Counted from the first letter of the stretch, positions 25,780-35,247 are shown. The stretch: 64,000 nucleotides of DNA from Pygmaiobacter massiliensis (GCF_900199435.1 NZ_OAML01000003.1:62001-126000); one strand, 5' to 3'. Program-made: numbers and translations. The notes: generated by a model not told the origin, from the sequence alone.

Positions 25780-28700
25780 ATGGGAGCGAGACCAACAATT
25801 CTTGTCATCTCTCACAGTAGTACAAGCAGGAAAATAATTGGCCAAAATCTGAGCGTAAATTACCATCTGATTGAAGCAGGTGATGCGGCATCTGCACTCG
25901 AAATTCTCAGCCAGCCACAAGAGCTTTTAGCGGGGGTGGTGCTGGATTTATTTGTAGACCCTGCTGATGGCTACAAATTTCTTTCGCACATCAGCTCTGA
26001 CCTGCAATTTGCGGAGCTGCCGATTATTGCAATTATCGGCAGCGAGCATCAGGGCGAAGAAAAGCGCGTGCTGAATATGGGCGCATGGGACTTTGCGCCC
26101 CATCCATGCGATGGAGAAATTTTAAATTTTCGGCTTAAAAATGCAATGGTACGCAGTAAACTGGCCGCTTTTCAGCAACTGAAGTATGTTGCCGAATATG
26201 ATGAGCTGACCGGGCTTTACAATAAGCAAAACTTTTTTACAAAAGCGCGCGAAATACTCAGCAGCAATCCGGACGAATCCTTTGTGTTTATTCGGCTGGA
26301 CGTGCAGCGCTTTCAGCTCATCAATTCCTTTTTTGGCACCCAAGAGGGTGACCGGCTGATTTGTTATATGGCAAGGCTGCTTGCGCAGCTGGTCGCTCAG
26401 ATGCAGCTTTGCATCTATGGGCATATAGAAGCAGACGTATTCGGCATCTGCGTGGCGCAAAAAGAAATCGACATTATGGAAATGATAGACAAAATGCGCG
26501 GTGCGCTGAGCTGTTATCATTTAAACTATAATCTTGTTCCTATCTTTGGGCTTTACCGCATCATCAACAATGCATTGCCAGTGAGCACCTTTTTTGACTA
26601 TGCCACGATTGCTGCAAAAGAATGCAAAAAAAGTTATCTTTCCTGCTTTGTGTGGTATTCGGACGAAATGCGCAACAAGCTCAAACGCACACAGGAGATT
26701 ATTAGCGAAATGGATACGGCGCTTGCCCAACGCCAGTTCGAGATTTACCTACAGCCAAAATATAACCTGCGCACACATCAGCCCGCCGGGGCAGAGGCGC
26801 TGGTACGGTGGCGTCATCCGGAAAAGGGTATTATTTCCCCGGGAGAGTTTATCCCTATCTTTGAGGGTAATGGATTTATCACCAAGCTGGACTATTACGT
26901 TTGGGAGCAAGCCTGTATGCTGTTGGCCGAGTGGAAAGAACAAGGCCTCGACCCGCAGCCGATTTCGGTAAATGTTTCGCGGGTCAACCTCTACCACCAC
27001 GACTTTGTGGGCATTATGCTGGAATTGGTGCGCCGCTACCGGTTAGAGCCCCGTATGCTGCAGCTTGAGATGACCGAAACTGCCTATACCGACAGCCCCG
27101 AGATTATGTGCAAAACGGTGGCGAAGCTGCGCGAAGAAGGCTTTGAAATTCTGATGGACGACTTTGGCAGCGGCTATTCCTCGCTCAATATCTTAAAGGA
27201 TATCGAAGTGGATATTCTGAAAATTGATATGCGCTTTTTATCGGAAAGCGCTTCACCCGGACGCGGAGAAAATATTATTGCGTCGGTGGTGCGCATGGCA
27301 AAATGGCTTTCTATCCCAGTAGTGATGGAAGGGGTGGAAACCAGCGAGCAGGTAGAATTTTTGCGCAGCATCAACTGCGATTACGTGCAGGGCTTTTATT
27401 TTGCACGGCCCATCCCGGCTTCAGAATACGAGCTGTTTTTGCGCACCGAAAGAAAGCAAACCCAGCTTGCGCCTCTGCCCGCAGCCACACAAAATCGGCT
27501 GGATAAGCTTTGGGTGCAAAACCCGGAAGCAAACAGCCTGTTTGGCAATTTTGTTCAGCCGGCAGCAGCCTATGAGTTTGCAGATGACAAAATCGAGCTG
27601 GTGCGAGTGAATAACGCTGTTTATAAATTATTCGGGCAAGAAGATGCGCTGTTCTCCATCCAGCGACCGATTGAGCTGGTTCGTGAGGACTGCCGCGCCG
27701 CCGTTGTGCTGGCATTCCGGCGCGCGGTTCATTTAAAAAGCTCTACCGAATGTACTTATGCTCGCCAGCGGGCAGACGGCAGCACAATGTGGGTGCGGCT
27801 ACAGCTGCAATATGTCGACCGCGTGGGGGACAGAGCATTGTTGTTCGGCTTGTTCAGCGATGTAACCGTACAAAAGCGAGTGGACGAAGAGCTTAAAAAA
27901 TGCAGAGCGCGAGAGTTTCCCCAGCAGCAACAACTGCGTGTGATGGTAGCCTCTGCCGGTGGTGAAATTTCGGCAAAGCTTCGACAAGCACTGCAACCGG
28001 AATGCACATTGCTTCGGGTAGAGTCCAGCGAGCAGGCAAAACGCGTACTGGAAGAGCAGGCTTACCAAATTGACCTTATCTTTTTGGAGATGGCGGCAGA
28101 AGAAGTCTGTGCAGGGCAATTTTGGGATTGGCGCAACATGCTGCCAGAGCTGGAAGCAATCCCAGTATTTGCTGCGTTACCGCCCGATGGTATGCGTTTG
28201 CAGCAACTTGAGAAATTAAACCTCCAAGCAGTGATAATGCAGCCCTACTGTAAACAAACCCTTTTGCAAGAGATATACGAGGCAGTAGAGGCAGGAAAAC
28301 GCAAAAAGAAACAGTTGTACGAAAAAGAAACCGCGGCACTTTGCGATGCACCGACAAGTTGCAATCTATCCGCAGAGATAGGTTGCAATCCCTCTCTGGC
28401 AACCGCACAGACGGTGCAAAAAACAGTGTGCTTTAGTGCAGAACCTGCAACAGCAAAACTGGTGCGGGATAATGCACGCCGGGCCGCGCAAGGGGCCGTA
28501 CGCACTGCTGCAAAAGCGGAAGCATGGGTAGCAAATCACCCCAGCGCAGCGGTTTTGATTCTGCGCAACCAAACGCTGGCAGATTTGCGTGACGATTGCC
28601 GCGAGGCGCCCGAAAACTGGGCAGAACCGGTACAAAAGCAGCTCGAAAGTTGTTTTGATTCAGAAACACTCATTATGCCGATGAGAGAAACAGACCTTGT

Positions 28701-28920
28701 TCTGTTATTGCCGGAAGCCGGCAACGAAGAGCTTGCAAAGCAAGCAGTTTTTTGCGTCGAAGAGCAATTATCGCTGCTTGCAGGCCAAACCGAAAACGAC
28801 TGGAGCTGGAGTGCCGGTTACGCAGTAGCGCCGTTACAGGGCAAAACATTTACTCTGCTGTTTGCCGAAGCGAAAAAAGCAATGCATCCGCTGCATTTGC
28901 AGCTGATAGACCAGCGTTGA
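25780..28920 (+). CDS. REC-GGDEF(degenerate)-EAL-PAS-REC multidomain signalling protein
   Basis: From the ATG at 25780 (after GAAAGGGGAAG) the protein has 1046 residues. Domains in order are a receiver-like domain (about 5-115), a GGDEF domain (about 140-300), EAL (about 310-565), a PAS-like segment (about 590-710), a second receiver-like domain (about 735-850), and a C-terminal region resembling a decayed GGDEF. The GGDEF motif reads IEADVFG, so cyclase activity is unlikely. EAL residues are intact: EALVRW, NVSRVNL, EMTETA, DDFGSGYSSL, KIDMRFL, EGVET. The likely role is c-di-GMP hydrolysis controlled by the other domains. The first receiver has DLFVD at the phosphorylation position. No membrane segment is visible. 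Confidence 0.9.
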   Translation: MGARPTILVISHSSTSRKIIGQNLSVNYHLIEAGDAASALEILSQPQELLAGVVLDLFVDPADGYKFLSHISSDLQFAELPIIAIIGSEHQGEEKRVLNMGAWDFAPHPCDGEILNFRLKNAMVRSKLAAFQQLKYVAEYDELTGLYNKQNFFTKAREILSSNPDESFVFIRLDVQRFQLINSFFGTQEGDRLICYMARLLAQLVAQMQLCIYGHIEADVFGICVAQKEIDIMEMIDKMRGALSCYHLNYNLVPIFGLYRIINNALPVSTFFDYATIAAKECKKSYLSCFVWYSDEMRNKLKRTQEIISEMDTALAQRQFEIYLQPKYNLRTHQPAGAEALVRWRHPEKGIISPGEFIPIFEGNGFITKLDYYVWEQACMLLAEWKEQGLDPQPISVNVSRVNLYHHDFVGIMLELVRRYRLEPRMLQLEMTETAYTDSPEIMCKTVAKLREEGFEILMDDFGSGYSSLNILKDIEVDILKIDMRFLSESASPGRGENIIASVVRMAKWLSIPVVMEGVETSEQVEFLRSINCDYVQGFYFARPIPASEYELFLRTERKQTQLAPLPAATQNRLDKLWVQNPEANSLFGNFVQPAAAYEFADDKIELVRVNNAVYKLFGQEDALFSIQRPIELVREDCRAAVVLAFRRAVHLKSSTECTYARQRADGSTMWVRLQLQYVDRVGDRALLFGLFSDVTVQKRVDEELKKCRAREFPQQQQLRVMVASAGGEISAKLRQALQPECTLLRVESSEQAKRVLEEQAYQIDLIFLEMAAEEVCAGQFWDWRNMLPELEAIPVFAALPPDGMRLQQLEKLNLQAVIMQPYCKQTLLQEIYEAVEAGKRKKKQLYEKETAALCDAPTSCNLSAEIGCNPSLATAQTVQKTVCFSAEPATAKLVRDNARRAAQGAVRTAAKAEAWVANHPSAAVLILRNQTLADLRDDCREAPENWAEPVQKQLESCFDSETLIMPMRETDLVLLLPEAGNEELAKQAVFCVEEQLSLLAGQTENDWSWSAGYAVAPLQGKTFTLLFAEAKKAMHPLHLQLIDQR

Positions 28921-28980
28921 GTGAAACAATTTATACCAAATAAGAGCTGCCGCCAAACAACGCGGTAAGAGAGGCTAGAT

Positions 28981-29499
28981 ATGGAAGAGTACGAATGGGC
29001 ACAGCCCTATCTTGCAGGGGGAGAATATATCATCTGGCAGGGCCGACCGGAAAAAGGTGGGCTTTTTACTCGGCAAGAGATGTTTATGATTCCCTTCAGC
29101 CTTGTGTGGTGCGGCTTTGCGATTTACTGGGAAATTACTGCTATAAAAAGCGGTGCGCCATTATTTTTTAAGGCTTGGGGCATGATGTTTGTTTTAATGG
29201 GGCTATACCTGGTATTTGGCCGCTTTTTTACCCAAAAAAGAAAGCTTGACCGTGCACGATACGTCATTACTGACAAAAAGATTATGTTGCTGCAAAGCGG
29301 CAAAATTGAAGTGCTTGACCGCAACACATTGCCGCCACTTTCGCTTTCTGTTGGCAAAGACGGAAAAGGCACTATCAATATCGGTATGGTTTCAGTTACA
29401 CGCCACAACGGCGCTTATTCCCAACAGCCGGCTTATCAGCTGCGCAATATAGCAGAAGTAAGCCGCGTATGGGAGCTGTTGACCACCCAACCACGGTGA
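28981..29499 (+). CDS. Small membrane protein with PH-like domain
   Basis: The 172-residue protein begins with a soluble segment containing EYIIWQGRPEKGGLF, the usual start of bacterial PH membrane proteins. Two membrane segments follow (about 38-55 and 62-80), then a bPH-like domain beginning RARYVITDKKIMLLQSGKIE. It follows the signalling gene by 60 bases and may be cotranscribed. Function unknown. Confidence 0.65.
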   Translation: MEEYEWAQPYLAGGEYIIWQGRPEKGGLFTRQEMFMIPFSLVWCGFAIYWEITAIKSGAPLFFKAWGMMFVLMGLYLVFGRFFTQKRKLDRARYVITDKKIMLLQSGKIEVLDRNTLPPLSLSVGKDGKGTINIGMVSVTRHNGAYSQQPAYQLRNIAEVSRVWELLTTQPR

Positions 29500-29567
29500 A
29501 AGCTTGCTGCGCAACGGTACAGAGCAGCTGACGCATCAGGCAAATGCAAATAAAGCAATTAAAGAAC

Positions 29568-29606
29568 AAAAGTGGCAGCCGCTGTACGCAGGGCTGTCAC
29601 TTTTTT
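29568..29606 (+). terminator. Terminator after the PH-like gene
   Basis: AAAAGTGGCAGCC pairs with GGGCTGTCACTTTT, followed by T residues. Confidence 0.88.
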
Positions 29607-29641
29607 AAAAAATCTTCAAACATAAAAGAATGAGGTGTACC

Positions 29642-30160
29642 ATGAAAAGAAAAGATGTAAAACTTTATAATCTGATTTTTCCCATTTGGCTTTTATGGCT
29701 GGTGCCCATTACCTGGCTTGTGATAATGCCGGCTAATTTTTTAATCGATTTTCTCGTCACGTTCTGTGCAATGAAATATTTGAAAATTCCGCAGACCTGG
29801 CAAAAAGTAAAAAGCGTGATTTTTAAAGTGTGGATTTTTGGCTTTGCGGCAGATTTTATCGGTACCGTGCTGATGTTCCTCTCCAATCTCATTGACTTTA
29901 ATTACGAGACGGCGTTTGGAAAGTGGTGGTACCAAAACATAACAAATGCTGTGGCCTATTATCCGTTTGAAAGTATCTATTCTATTTTGTGGGTTACCGC
30001 AAGTATTGTGCTGTCGGCATGCTTTATTTACCTGTTCAACTATAAAATCAGCTTCAAAAAATTAGAGATGCCAAAAACAGAAAAAAAGAAAGTGGCACTG
30101 GCCCTCGCAGTTTTTACTGCGCCGTATCTTTTCTTTTTGCCCACGTCTTGGTTTTTCTAA
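29642..30160 (+). CDS. Membrane protein of unknown function
   Basis: The 172-residue protein starts MKRKDVKLYNLIFPIWLLWL after GAGGTG. It has about four or five hydrophobic segments with a repeating aromatic character and two basic stretches. I do not recognise a family. It is a single-gene unit between two terminators. Confidence 0.7.
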   Translation: MKRKDVKLYNLIFPIWLLWLVPITWLVIMPANFLIDFLVTFCAMKYLKIPQTWQKVKSVIFKVWIFGFAADFIGTVLMFLSNLIDFNYETAFGKWWYQNITNAVAYYPFESIYSILWVTASIVLSACFIYLFNYKISFKKLEMPKTEKKKVALALAVFTAPYLFFLPTSWFF

Positions 30161-30174
30161 TTTTCATCGCAATC

Positions 30175-30218
30175 AAAACAGGGCATCCTCGCAAATTTAC
30201 GGGGATGCCCTGTTTTAT
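30175..30218. terminator. Bidirectional terminator
   Basis: AAAACAGGGCATCC and GGATGCCCTGTTTT form a 14-base stem between convergent genes. Confidence 0.92.
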
Positions 30219-30242
30219 TTGATTGAAAAATGCAGCGCTTGC

Positions 30243-30719
30243 TTATTGCTCCGGGAAATGGAATTCTTCACGCAGAATCATAAAAGTAGCCGTAGCGGTA
30301 TCGCACAGGCGTCTGCGGTGGTCTGCGATGCGCAGCTCGGCAGAAAGTCCCGCAAGGGTTCGACCCACACGGTTCGCAACGACAGTGATGTCAAAGGTTT
30401 CCGATTCAAACACCGGCTCGAGGTAGGTGACGGAAAGATTGGTTGTCGTGATAAAATGCGGCTGGCTGAAAAAGTGGGTCAAGGTGCCGAAAGTGGTATC
30501 AAACGCGGTGGCAATCAGTCCGCCGTGCATTGTGCCGCCCACGTTTAGCATCCAGGGCTTTACCTCAAACCGCAGCGTCAGGCTTTGTGCCTGTACATCA
30601 CAGCAGACAAATTGCGGATCCAGCATACAGATGATTTTTTCGTCCTCGTACTGGTTTTTGATGTAGTGCAGGTATGCGCAGATATGCTTTTCCATTTCTT
30701 CCTGGGTAAAAGTTCTCAT
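30243..30719 (-). CDS. PaaI-family hotdog thioesterase
   Basis: The 158-residue protein starts MRTFTQEEMEKHICAYL, with GGAG 7 bases upstream. The hotdog signature MLNVGGTMHGGLIATAFDTT contains the HGG motif and the acidic D used in the PaaI/YbgC group. It likely hydrolyses an acyl- or aryl-CoA; the substrate is not evident from context. Confidence 0.85.
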   Translation of the reverse strand: MRTFTQEEMEKHICAYLHYIKNQYEDEKIICMLDPQFVCCDVQAQSLTLRFEVKPWMLNVGGTMHGGLIATAFDTTFGTLTHFFSQPHFITTTNLSVTYLEPVFESETFDITVVANRVGRTLAGLSAELRIADHRRRLCDTATATFMILREEFHFPEQ

Positions 30720-30800
30720 AATGGCTCCTTTAAATTGCAAAAGTTGCGAGCATAAGGCACGGCAGAAAAGTCAGTGCTATTGTTGCCGAAAAATCAAAAT

Positions 30801-31847
30801 TTATTGACCGTTTTTTTCGATATAAATGCTGCGGGAGGGGAAGGCAAATTCGACTTGATTACTGCGCATAATCGAAAGAATATCGAAATTCACCCGCTCG
30901 GTCACGGCAAGCCAATCTTTGTAAGCGGTTACGCTGGTGTAATACTGGACTAGCACATCAATGCTGGATGCACCAAAGCCAGTAAGCCGTACCTGCACAG
31001 TGTCAGAAACAATGTCCGGTGCGGTGGTGAGCATTTCTCGCAGCTCGGCAATCACTTTTTCAATCTTGTCGCGCGGTGTGTCGTAGGTAATGCCGATGGT
31101 GGATTTGGAAAGCCGCATTTCCATGCGGGTGACGTTGGTGATGGTGCCGGCACAGAGCACCGAGTTCGGTACCACCGAAACAGTGTTGGCAAAGGTACGG
31201 ATTTTGGTGGAGCGGAACGAGATATCCTCGACCGTGCCTTCGGCAGCGGTGCAGGAAATCCAGTCGCCCAGCTCAAAGGGACGCTCAATCAGTAGCAGCA
31301 GACCGGAGAACATATTGGCAGCCGAATCTTTCGCGGCTAGCGAAATGGTTAAACCGCCAAGGCCAAGGCCAGCAACCAGACCGTTGACATCGTAGCCAAA
31401 CTCGCCAATGACGATAACTACGGCAAATGCAAGAATGAGAGCCTTTAGAATGCGGCGCAGAATTTTTTTTATGGCTTCGGAATTGTTCCAGTTCAGCTGC
31501 GGCAAAATGGGGATGAGGTCGACCAGATTACAGGCCGTCCAGCCCACCAGCAAAGCATAGCCGGAGCGGAAAATATGAGTGAGCGAAACCGGCAGCACAT
31601 TTTGCGGAAACAACCGCGAAAGCGCAATCTGTGCGCCGATGAGCAGCCAAAAGGTGGATAGTGGCAGATTGATTCGCTCTAATAAGCGGGTAGCAAAATT
31701 GCCCTTTAACTTAGAGAAAAGATGGCGCAAGACGGGTACCATTTTGTACTGAAATAGTTTGGATACCAGAAAAAAGCCAAAAAAGATAAGCACAGAAATG
31801 CCAAACGAAATGAGCGGTTCTGCATTTTTTTGAATAAAATCGAGCAT
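30801..31847 (-). CDS. mscS: MscS-family mechanosensitive channel
   Basis: The 348-residue protein starts MLDFIQKNAEPLISFGIS after AAAAGGAGA. It has about four membrane helices, then the MscS pore helix and beta domain: GLGLGGLTISLAAKDSAANMFSG and RPFELGDWISCTAAEGTVEDI. The pore helix retains the glycine/alanine pattern. It releases osmolytes under hypo-osmotic shock. Confidence 0.92.
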   Translation of the reverse strand: MLDFIQKNAEPLISFGISVLIFFGFFLVSKLFQYKMVPVLRHLFSKLKGNFATRLLERINLPLSTFWLLIGAQIALSRLFPQNVLPVSLTHIFRSGYALLVGWTACNLVDLIPILPQLNWNNSEAIKKILRRILKALILAFAVVIVIGEFGYDVNGLVAGLGLGGLTISLAAKDSAANMFSGLLLLIERPFELGDWISCTAAEGTVEDISFRSTKIRTFANTVSVVPNSVLCAGTITNVTRMEMRLSKSTIGITYDTPRDKIEKVIAELREMLTTAPDIVSDTVQVRLTGFGASSIDVLVQYYTSVTAYKDWLAVTERVNFDILSIMRSNQVEFAFPSRSIYIEKNGQ

Positions 31848-32045
31848 AGATTCTCCTTTTGTGCGAGATAAACGCCTTTTTTGCAATCGGCAAAAGGCGA
31901 CTTGTTTTTTGCATTTTGTTTTTCCATCGTAACATATTTTTTTTCTTACGACAAGCGCAGTAATGTGAAAAAAGTAAGAAGACAAGCGGGTTTGCTGAAG
32001 CGCCGCGGTAAAAAACGGAAGTCGAAAATTTTGCCGTTCAACCTG

Positions 32046-32074
32046 TTGCGTTTTTCACAATCTGCGGGTATAAT
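32046..32074 (+). promoter_or_regulatory. Promoter of the ribU leader
   Basis: TTGCGT (32046-32051) and TATAAT (32069-32074) have a 17-base spacer, just before the riboswitch. Confidence 0.75.
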
Positions 32075-32086
32075 GTGGGTAGTCTG

Positions 32087-32197
32087 TTTCAGGGCGGGGT
32101 GTAATTCCCCACCGGCGGTGAAAGCCCGCGACCACCTTTTTGGGTGCTGATCTGGTGAGATTCCAGAGCCGACGGTATAGTCCGGATGAAAGAAACT
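32087..32197 (+). promoter_or_regulatory. FMN riboswitch (RFN element)
   Basis: The conserved elements are TCAGGGCGGGGTG, AATTCCCCACCGGCGGT, AAGCCCGCGA, GATCTGGTGAGATTCCAGA, GCCGACGGTATAGTCCGGAT and GAAAGAAAC, in that order. FMN binding would favour the downstream terminator and turn off ribU. Confidence 0.97.
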
Positions 32198-32221
32198 GCG
32201 GCTTTTTACGCTCGTAGTACG

Positions 32222-32254
32222 CCCGTTTGCAATTATTGCAGACGGGTGTTTTTT
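32222..32254 (+). terminator. Riboswitch-controlled terminator before ribU
   Basis: CCCGTTTGCAA pairs with TTGCAGACGGG (one G-U), then GTTTTTT. Confidence 0.93.
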
Positions 32255-32315
32255 ATTGCAAAGAAAAGCCAGGCTTCCCCAACGGCAGACCTCATTTTTA
32301 AGGAGGTTTTGTTTT

Positions 32316-32963
32316 ATGCAAACCAGAAAAAGCACAAGTGCCCGCAAGCTCGTTACCATTGCGCTGTTCGCAGCCATCGCCACTATTTTGATGTACTTTG
32401 AAGTACCGCTGCCCTTGATGCCCCCGTTTTTGAAGCTGGACATCAGCGCAGTGCCCATTATGGTTGGCGCGTTTGCACTCGGTCCCATCGAGGGCGTTGT
32501 TATGGCGCTTATCAAAGCGCTAATTCATCTGCTTTCCACCCAGACAGCAGGCGTTGGCGAGCTCGCGGATTTTCTCATCACCGGCTCTTTCGCGCTCACA
32601 GCAGGCTTGGTTTACCGCCGCCATAAAAGCAAAAAAGGCGCACGCATCGCTTCCATCGCGTCTGTATTCGTCATTACTGTGGTAGGCTGCCTTGCCAACT
32701 ACTTTGTGTTGCTTCCGTTTTATGCAAACGCTTACAACATGCCGCTGGAAGCAGTTTTGGGAATGTGCCAGACCGTAAACCCGGCTATCGACAGCCTGTT
32801 TACCTACATTGTGCTTGGCATTGCACCGTTCAACCTCATCAAAGGCACCGTGGTTGCGTTGCTCACCTTTGTCGTGTATAAGCGCCTTTCGCACTTCATC
32901 CACCAGTATGCTGGCGGTGAAGCACCGGTAGAGGACGAGGCAAAGCCCGTCAAACAATCTTAA
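32316..32963 (+). CDS. ribU: ECF transporter S component, riboflavin-specific (RibU)
   Basis: The 215-residue protein starts MQTRKSTSARKLVTIALFAA after AAGGAGG. It has six membrane segments. RibU features include PLPLMPPFLKLDISAVP and a loop GPIEGVVMALIKALIHLL. RibU binds riboflavin and works with the shared EcfAA'T module, which is not in the window. The FMN riboswitch confirms the substrate class. Confidence 0.95.
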   Translation: MQTRKSTSARKLVTIALFAAIATILMYFEVPLPLMPPFLKLDISAVPIMVGAFALGPIEGVVMALIKALIHLLSTQTAGVGELADFLITGSFALTAGLVYRRHKSKKGARIASIASVFVITVVGCLANYFVLLPFYANAYNMPLEAVLGMCQTVNPAIDSLFTYIVLGIAPFNLIKGTVVALLTFVVYKRLSHFIHQYAGGEAPVEDEAKPVKQS

Positions 32964-33042
32964 AATTTGCGGCAGAGCCGAACGAAACCCAGCAAATGTC
33001 CTGAATTTTGCCAAATGGCACAATTTGTCGCATGCGCGCCCC

Positions 33043-33070
33043 TTGACAGAAACGTCGCCTTTGGTATAAT
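33043..33070 (+). promoter_or_regulatory. Promoter of the metK leader
   Basis: TTGACA (33043-33048) and TATAAT (33065-33070) have a 16-base spacer. Confidence 0.88.
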
Positions 33071-33091
33071 AGACTGTGCAAATTGAATATC

Positions 33092-33190
33092 ACTTATCAA
33101 GAGCGGCTGAGGGAACAGGCCCTATGAAGCCCGGCAACCTGCAATTTTTGCAAGGTGCTACATCCTGCGGGTCAAACCGAAAGATAAGCT
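33092..33190 (+). promoter_or_regulatory. SAM-I riboswitch (S-box)
   Basis: The order is CTTATCAAGAGCGGCTGAGG, GAACAGGCCC, TATGAAGCCCGGCAACC, AAGGTGCTACATCCTGC and GAAAGATAAG. These are the conserved S-box core elements, with P1 closed by CTTATC/GATAAG. SAM binding would shut off metK. Confidence 0.97.
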
Positions 33191-33195
33191 TGTGT

Positions 33196-33230
33196 TAAGC
33201 TCGGTGAAAACTCGCCGAGCTTACTTTTTT
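33196..33230 (+). terminator. S-box terminator before metK
   Basis: TAAGCTCGG pairs with CCGAGCTTA, then CTTTTTT. Confidence 0.94.
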
Positions 33231-33285
33231 GCGTACCCCGAAAGTGATACCTCATTTGCAGAATAACATAAAAGGAGATATCACC

Positions 33286-34428
33286 ATGTCAAAAAGCTTT
33301 TTTACTTCTGAATCTGTAACCGAAGGGCATCCCGACAAAATCTGTGACCAGATTTCTGACGCGATTCTCGATGCTATCCTCGAAAAGGACCCGAACGGCC
33401 GCGTTGCCTGCGAGACCACAGTTTCTACCGGCCTTGTGCACGTAATGGGCGAAATCACCACAGAGTGCTATGTGGACATCCCACGTCTGGTGCGCGAAAC
33501 CGTGCGCGAGATTGGCTACACTCGTGCAAAATTCGGCTTTGATGCAGATACCTGCGCTGTAATCACCAATATTGATGAGCAGAGCGCTGACATCGCGCTG
33601 GGCACCAACGATTCTGTCGGCGGTGCCGGCGACCAGGGCATGATGTTCGGCTTTGCTTGCGATGAAACCCCCGAGCTGATGCCGTTGCCCATTTCGCTTT
33701 CTCACCGCCTTGCAAAACAGCTTACCGCTGTGCGCAAAAATGGCGAACTGGATTACCTGCGTCCGGACGGCAAAACCCAGGTAACCGTAGAATACCACGA
33801 CGGCAAACCGGTACGCGTTGCCGCCATCGTTGTTTCCAGCCAACATTCTCCCGATGTTTCGATGGAGCAGCTGCGCGCTGACATCATCGACAAAGTCGTT
33901 CGTCCCATCGTGCCCGCAGAGCTGCTGGACGCTGAGACCAAATACTATATTAACCCGACCGGGCGTTTCGTCATCGGCGGACCGCAGGGCGACTCCGGCT
34001 TGACCGGCCGTAAAATCATCGTCGATACCTACGGCGGCTATGGCCGTCACGGTGGCGGTGCTTTCTCCGGCAAGGACCCCACCAAAGTAGACCGCAGTGC
34101 CGCTTATGCTGCGCGCTGGGTTGCTAAAAACATTGTGGCTGCCGGCCTTGCCACCAAGTGCGAAGTAGAGCTTGCTTACGCCATTGGTGTGGCACAGCCC
34201 GTCAGCGTGTTGGTAGATACTTTTGGCACCGGCACCGTGGCAGATGATGCCATTGCAGAAGCTGTACAGAAGGTGTTCGACCTCTCTCCGGCTGGCATCA
34301 TCAAAGCACTCGACCTGCGTCGTCCCATCTACAAACAGCTCGCCGCTTACGGCCATATGGGCCGTGAAGACCTCGGCGTAACCTGGGAGCAGACCGACCG
34401 CGTGGCAGCACTGAAAGCAGCATTGTAA
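33286..34428 (+). CDS. metK: S-adenosylmethionine synthetase
   Basis: The 380-residue protein starts [20 protein letters not shown] after AAAGGAG. Signature segments [34 protein letters not shown] and the DPT loop are intact. It makes SAM from methionine and ATP and is controlled by the SAM-I riboswitch upstream. It is a one-gene unit. Confidence 0.98.
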   Translation: MSKSFFTSESVTEGHPDKICDQISDAILDAILEKDPNGRVACETTVSTGLVHVMGEITTECYVDIPRLVRETVREIGYTRAKFGFDADTCAVITNIDEQSADIALGTNDSVGGAGDQGMMFGFACDETPELMPLPISLSHRLAKQLTAVRKNGELDYLRPDGKTQVTVEYHDGKPVRVAAIVVSSQHSPDVSMEQLRADIIDKVVRPIVPAELLDAETKYYINPTGRFVIGGPQGDSGLTGRKIIVDTYGGYGRHGGGAFSGKDPTKVDRSAAYAARWVAKNIVAAGLATKCEVELAYAIGVAQPVSVLVDTFGTGTVADDAIAEAVQKVFDLSPAGIIKALDLRRPIYKQLAAYGHMGREDLGVTWEQTDRVAALKAAL

Positions 34429-34467
34429 GCTGCCAAAAGCCGGCTTATAGAAAACAAGTTTTACCAG

Positions 34468-34510
34468 AAGAGCAGCAGCCTTTTATTTGGGCTGCTGCTT
34501 TTTATTTTTT
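34468..34510 (+). terminator. metK terminator
   Basis: AGCAGCAGCC pairs with GGCTGCTGCT, then a T-rich tract. Confidence 0.93.
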
Positions 34511-34595
34511 TGAACCTCTTGTCTGATATCTGCAAAGCTTTTTGTGGATTACCCAAAGTGCCAAAGACCTCTCATTTTGTAAGCGGCTTGCCTTC

Positions 34596-34624
34596 TTTAC
34601 AAATCGTCACTTTCATGCTACACT
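34596..34624 (+). promoter_or_regulatory. Promoter of the PNPOx-pnuC leader
   Basis: TTTACA (34596-34601) and TACACT (34619-34624) have a 17-base spacer. They place the transcript start near 34631, about 118 bases before the gene. Confidence 0.7.
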
Positions 34625-34643
34625 CAGAATAATAATCAAAAAA

Positions 34644-34722
34644 ACTACCACCGGGTAGAGATGTTTGGCATCTGAATGCGTATCGTTAGGTCTTTGAAGA
34701 TACGCATACCAGATGCTTTTTT
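34644..34722 (+). promoter_or_regulatory. Candidate riboswitch or attenuator before the PNPOx-pnuC operon
   Basis: A small hairpin CTACC/GGGTAG (34645-34658) is followed by AGATG (34659-34663), which can pair with CATCT (34669-34673). The alternative is a long terminator: GCATCTG (34668-34674) with CAGATGC (34710-34716), and ATGCGTATC with GATACGCAT inside, then TTTTTTA. The CATCT strand is shared, so the two folds exclude each other. No known riboswitch class is recognised. Confidence 0.55.
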
Positions 34723-34748
34723 ATTTTTATCGAAAAGAGGTAAAAACC

Positions 34749-35237
34749 ATGTTCCGACCAATGAGGAGAAGCAGACAGCAATTAAATGACGAAGAAACGC
34801 TGGCAGTCCTTGCAAAGGGAAAAACAGGCGTACTCGGTGTCATAGGAGAGCAAGGCTATCCCTATACCATTCCCATAAATTATGTTTACGCAGACGGCAA
34901 AATTTATCTTCACGGTGCTAAAACCGGGCATAAGCAAGATGCAATCCAAAGCTGCGATAAAGTTTCTTTCTGCGTGATTGAAAAAGACGATGTGGTTGCC
35001 GAAGAGCTGACCACCTATTTTAGAAGCATCGTCTTGTTTGGCAGAGCCAGAAAACTGGAAGAGGAACAGGAAATCTTCCACGCCGCAGAGGTGTTTGGTC
35101 TTAAATATCACAACGATAAAAAATCGGTGGAAAAAGAAATTAAGCAAGAGTGGAATTCACTCAGCTGCATCGAAATCACCATCGAACAGATCACAGGAAA
35201 AGAATCGATTGAACTAACCCGGGCTAGGGCACTTTAA
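34749..35237 (+). CDS. Pyridoxamine 5'-phosphate oxidase-like (NimA-type) flavoprotein
   Basis: The 162-residue protein starts MFRPMRRSRQQLNDEETLAVL after AAGAGG. The split-barrel core is GKTGVLGVIGEQGYPYTIPI with NYVYADGKIYLHGAKTGHK. The family binds FMN or a related cofactor; some members reduce nitroimidazoles. The substrate is unknown. Its coupling to pnuC (10-base gap) and the structured leader suggest a link to pyridine-nucleotide or vitamin metabolism. Confidence 0.85.
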   Translation: MFRPMRRSRQQLNDEETLAVLAKGKTGVLGVIGEQGYPYTIPINYVYADGKIYLHGAKTGHKQDAIQSCDKVSFCVIEKDDVVAEELTTYFRSIVLFGRARKLEEEQEIFHAAEVFGLKYHNDKKSVEKEIKQEWNSLSCIEITIEQITGKESIELTRARAL

Positions 35238-35247
35238 AGAGGCGATA

